DNA from: JACKBC01 sp041391125
GTDB lineage: Bacteria; Chloroflexota; Anaerolineae; Caldilineales; Caldilineaceae
Reading direction: 5' to 3'
Assembly: GCA_041391125.1 (NCBI GenBank)
Contig: JAWKON010000042.1
Location: 11,731 to 75,730, forward strand
DNA length: 64,000 nucleotides
Under the pieces are notes generated by a model. The model searched no databases, was not told the DNA's origin, and saw only the letters and a list, made by a program, of their open reading frames with translations. The first letter of the stretch is position 1. Each line of letters opens with the position of its first letter. Shown here one piece after another: positions 62,201-64,000 of the stretch. The position numbers and the translations under genes are program-made.

Positions 62201-63974
62201 CGGCAAAACCGCCGTCATTGAGCGCCAGTTCGCCCTCGGTGTTGAAAATCTTGCCGCCAAAGGCCGAAACGCCCCAATGCGCGCTGTCAAACGGGCGATA
62301 GGCAAAGGCGATTTGGCGGTCGGCGTTGAGCTGGCTGAGCAGATCGCCCAGCGCCACCGGCGCCTCGTCGATGACCTTGGCGTTGTAATAGAGCGCCATG
62401 GTGTCGATGGTGAGCGGCAGCCCGTACAGATTGCTGTTGCGGCGCAGCGCATCGGGCACGGCGGGCGCATAGCGCTGCAAAAAGGCGGGCTCGATGAGAT
62501 GGCTCATATCCTCGACCAGGCCTTCGTCGATGAGCGGGGCCAGGGCATTGGCCGGGAATAGGCAGAGGTCCGGCCCTTCCCCATTACGCACCGCTTCTTG
62601 ATAGCGGTCGAGCAGTTCATCCGCCGCATAGGCCGTGAAGGTGACGCGGCTTTCGGGGCAGCGCCCTTCATAGAGCGCGCCCACCTGTGCCAGCGCATCG
62701 GCGTCCGGCCCATTCCAACTGTGCCAGACATCGATAAAACCACCAATGGGACAGGCGGTGGCCAACAGGCTGGCGGGCAGCGATTCAAAGCCGAACTTGG
62801 AGTTGACGTGTTCGGTCAGCCGGTTGGCTGCCTCCACCGAAGTGAGCATGCCCTCCAGCGTCTGCACATAGGCATCCTGGCCCATGGCGATGGCGTCAAA
62901 GGTTTGCGGAATCAGCAGCAGCGGCGCCACGGACTTGCTCTGCTCTACAAAGCCGGCCACGGCGGGCGAGACGCGGCGGTCAATGCGCACCTGTGGGTTG
63001 GCGGGGATGCGGCCGGTCTGCTGGGCCAGCTTGCGCTGCTGTTCAATATTGGTTAGAAACTCGATGAGCAGCAGCGCCCGTTTGGTCTGCACGGGCGAAG
63101 AGGCGCTGCTCAACAGCAGCGGTTCGGCCTCCAAAAACGGGCCGGCCAGATCGGTGGGACCCGAGGGCAATGGCGCCACGCCGATGTTGTCTTCGCCAAA
63201 GGTTTCCTGAAAATCATGCAGCTTGGTCGAGCGGCCGACGTAATAGGCCACCTCGCCATCGCGGAAAAGCTGTTCGAGCATTTCGCCGTCGCTGCTCATA
63301 ATAATATTGGGGGCGTTCTGCGTTTCCACCAGCCAATCCAGCCAATTGGTAAAGCCGCCCTGGTTGAGCACGACGCGCCCATTGTCATCCATGAGCCGGC
63401 CGCCAAAGGCCTGAATGCCCCAAAAGGCATCGGCAAAATTGGTATTGATGGCCACTTTGACGCCGCCCTCGGCCTGCTCGATGAGCGCGTCCAGCGTGTG
63501 GGGCGGCTCGCTTTTGAAAAGCCGCTTGTTGTAATAGAGTCCCCACGTTTGCACCGAAAGCGGCAGGCCATAGAGCTTGCCCTGGTAGCGCAGCGTGGTC
63601 AGCGCCGAAGTGAGATAGCGTTCGGGGTCAATATTGGTCTCGTCCATGGGCTGGATCAGCAGATCATCGGCCAGATCGGGAATCCACATTTGCTCGCCGA
63701 TCAGCAGGTCGGGCCCAAGCCCTTGACCGGACTTGTCGCGGAACTCCTGCTCCAGATCTGCCGGCGCATAGGGGGTGCTGATGACGGTGATGCCCGGATA
63801 GATGTCATGGAATTTCTCGATGAGATTGTTGAGCGTTTCGGCCTCAGTCCCCTGCCAGGCGTGCCAGAGCAGAATGCGCCCCTCCAGCACGGTGCTCTCG
63901 CGCATACCGCCGCCGCACGACGCCAATATGCTGCTCAGGAGCATCAGGATGATGAGAAAAAGGTATCTAAACAC
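59208..63974 (-). CDS. Giant lipoprotein with four tandem extracellular solute-binding domains
   Basis: An intact 1588-residue frame from GTG 63974 (GAGG nine bases upstream). Signal MFRYLFLIILMLLSSILAS then C20 marks a lipoprotein. Four copies of a family 1 (SBP_bac_1/8-like) solute-binding domain follow, at about residues 32-400, 410-785, 793-1183 and 1195-1570. Each repeats the same blocks: (I/L)LWHAWQG-type start; LYGLP.S/T...ALYYN (134-149, 517-531, 912-926, 1315-1330); F..A(F/H/Y)WG..AFG (180-191 and equivalents); and VAPLP(S/A)GP....GP (266-279 and equivalents). Domains 2-4, not 1, carry a Cys pair near their start (408/439, 790/821, 1195/1238). The acidic C-terminus EAEDEGGSENAASKDNSDS is unstructured. 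No permease follows; an MscS channel does. The ligand is unknown. Confidence 0.92.
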   Translation of the reverse strand: MFRYLFLIILMLLSSILASCGGGMRESTVLEGRILLWHAWQGTEAETLNNLIEKFHDIYPGITVISTPYAPADLEQEFRDKSGQGLGPDLLIGEQMWIPDLADDLLIQPMDETNIDPERYLTSALTTLRYQGKLYGLPLSVQTWGLYYNKRLFKSEPPHTLDALIEQAEGGVKVAINTNFADAFWGIQAFGGRLMDDNGRVVLNQGGFTNWLDWLVETQNAPNIIMSSDGEMLEQLFRDGEVAYYVGRSTKLHDFQETFGEDNIGVAPLPSGPTDLAGPFLEAEPLLLSSASSPVQTKRALLLIEFLTNIEQQRKLAQQTGRIPANPQVRIDRRVSPAVAGFVEQSKSVAPLLLIPQTFDAIAMGQDAYVQTLEGMLTSVEAANRLTEHVNSKFGFESLPASLLATACPIGGFIDVWHSWNGPDADALAQVGALYEGRCPESRVTFTAYAADELLDRYQEAVRNGEGPDLCLFPANALAPLIDEGLVEDMSHLIEPAFLQRYAPAVPDALRRNSNLYGLPLTIDTMALYYNAKVIDEAPVALGDLLSQLNADRQIAFAYRPFDSAHWGVSAFGGKIFNTEGELALNDGGFAEWMEWLQAARDRPGVLLTRSQAEAERLFATGEAAFLVGQRAALRDLQAALGSDVPRVAPLPAGPEGVSGPLLQVDGFVLNPTLEEHEMAAALAFARFTTDVESQDMLMDLAELAPANINVTDVDAHPAVAGFLEQAKTAVISPNRPQMRVIRDLGNTIYEKVLEQNSDATETLADFTTFIQSVAETAPDNPLPMEAQSCTEAGRLLLWHSGQGVDAATLEQIVADFARICPDVQIDIEYVAADELPGRLAAVSGPLAVQSDGGAPALAGERTPDLFLAPHDLVVPLSDERLIKPVTPWVTNASLIPYLPESIRGLTYKESLYGLPYTVNTMALYVNTDLVSAPPTSLQALFADASRAEPLALNSSFEGAFWGVLAFGRQPVEDKGDAGGIALQLEQTGLVEWLRWLQDASHNPGIIMSANQARLRELFASGNAAYLVAGADELVGLRAELNGDTEAESRIAVAPLPAGPDGDPSPFLTVEAFLFPATVSEEQTRMALRFAEFATAAESQAMVVENAHQVSANLLAIAQADDAEINSFMSQAQVAAPMPARPEAMVLFEKGDRLYERVLEEGAEPAAAVARFVEQVDMAPTPDVVAYAGDSVLACQAGDRLQIWHSLAGGDAATAGADEGEAAPNPLKAIAEWFSDYCAGVQVDLRYVAPDQIAAQLAQAKADDAAPDAVLSNGALIAELAQRDLIRPIMSLVDDTVLDQYVPKALQAVAHQDALYGIPQSMHVAALYYNADLVSNPAVTLDELLADASPEHMVILDDSFEGAYWGMAAFGAELLPPGEGAAAQPDGYAEWLGWLQAARAKPGVVFSADPAEQMALFAAGQAAYLVAGPELLAGLRATLDGRVRVAPLPAGPKGNAAPLLQVDAFLFPTGKTEAQTQLALAFAEFATSEVNQTRWLQTAGLAPTNRTAAELTQNSAIRAFVTQAVETAIVLPSARLSPLRTLGDEIYAQVLDAELSPAAGVNLILDALDEAEDEGGSENAASKDNSDS

Positions 63975-64000
63975 GGACGTACCTCGGAAAGTTATGAACT

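Overview
The window is 64 kb of GC-rich bacterial DNA that looks like a Chloroflexota (Anaerolineae/Caldilineae-type) genome fragment. The evidence is the gene mix (MlrC-like M81 protein, DUF3500 Tat protein, PhyH dioxygenases, many Gfo/Idh and sugar ABC genes, AAA_14/DUF4143, DUF4062-NACHT) and intergenic gaps packed with short degenerate word repeats and palindromes. The taxonomic call is inference. No rRNA, tRNA or CRISPR array was recognised.

Layout. 0-8.8 kb: TMEM43-like membrane protein (cut by the left edge), aldo/keto reductase, Gfo/Idh dehydrogenase, Zn alcohol dehydrogenase and a PhyH-HEAT fusion on the minus strand, M81/MlrC-like protein on plus, VOC protein on minus. 8.9-16.7 kb: PD-(D/E)XK nuclease, RecJ, membrane glycosyltransferase, F420/FMN-type oxidoreductase and phosphotriesterase-like hydrolase, all broken by frameshifts. 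16.8-28.4 kb: degenerate peptidase-MA-like membrane protein, DUF3500 Tat protein, ferric-reductase-like membrane protein, YceI lipoprotein, LysM-alpha/beta hydrolase, dienelactone hydrolase, PhyH plus HAD pair, and alpha-glucan phosphorylase.

28.7-45.9 kb is a myo-inositol catabolic region: LacI regulator, iolC, iolE, acetoacetyl-CoA synthetase, iolB, iolD, iolA/mmsA, an inositol-type Gfo/Idh dehydrogenase and an ABC importer (binding lipoprotein plus two MalF/MalG-type permeases, no ATPase). Embedded in it are an AT-rich AAA ATPase/DUF4276-like pair whose first start codon overlaps the iolC stop, a PD-(D/E)XK-like gene overlapping the mmsA start, and stubs of a sugar ABC ATPase and another Gfo/Idh gene. 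46-50 kb: GNAT, AAA_14/DUF4143 ATPase and an ADP-ribosylglycohydrolase. 50.6-52.9 kb: an OmcA/MtrC-like decaheme cytochrome lipoprotein. 53.5-57.4 kb: a strong promoter driving a Phd/YefM antitoxin-like gene and a DUF4062-NACHT-HEAT STAND ATPase. 57.6-64 kb: an MscS channel and an intact 1588-residue lipoprotein made of four tandem solute-binding domains, the most unusual protein in the window.

Two features cut across everything. First, many genes keep their full family-conserved sequence but switch reading frame repeatedly; this clusters in blocks (3-5, 8-16, 31-33, 35.5-39.7, 52-57 kb) and looks more like indel sequencing error than decay, though real decay cannot be excluded. Second, at least four families of dispersed repeats fill the gaps and sometimes supply start codons, stop codons, C-terminal tails or internal segments of genes.
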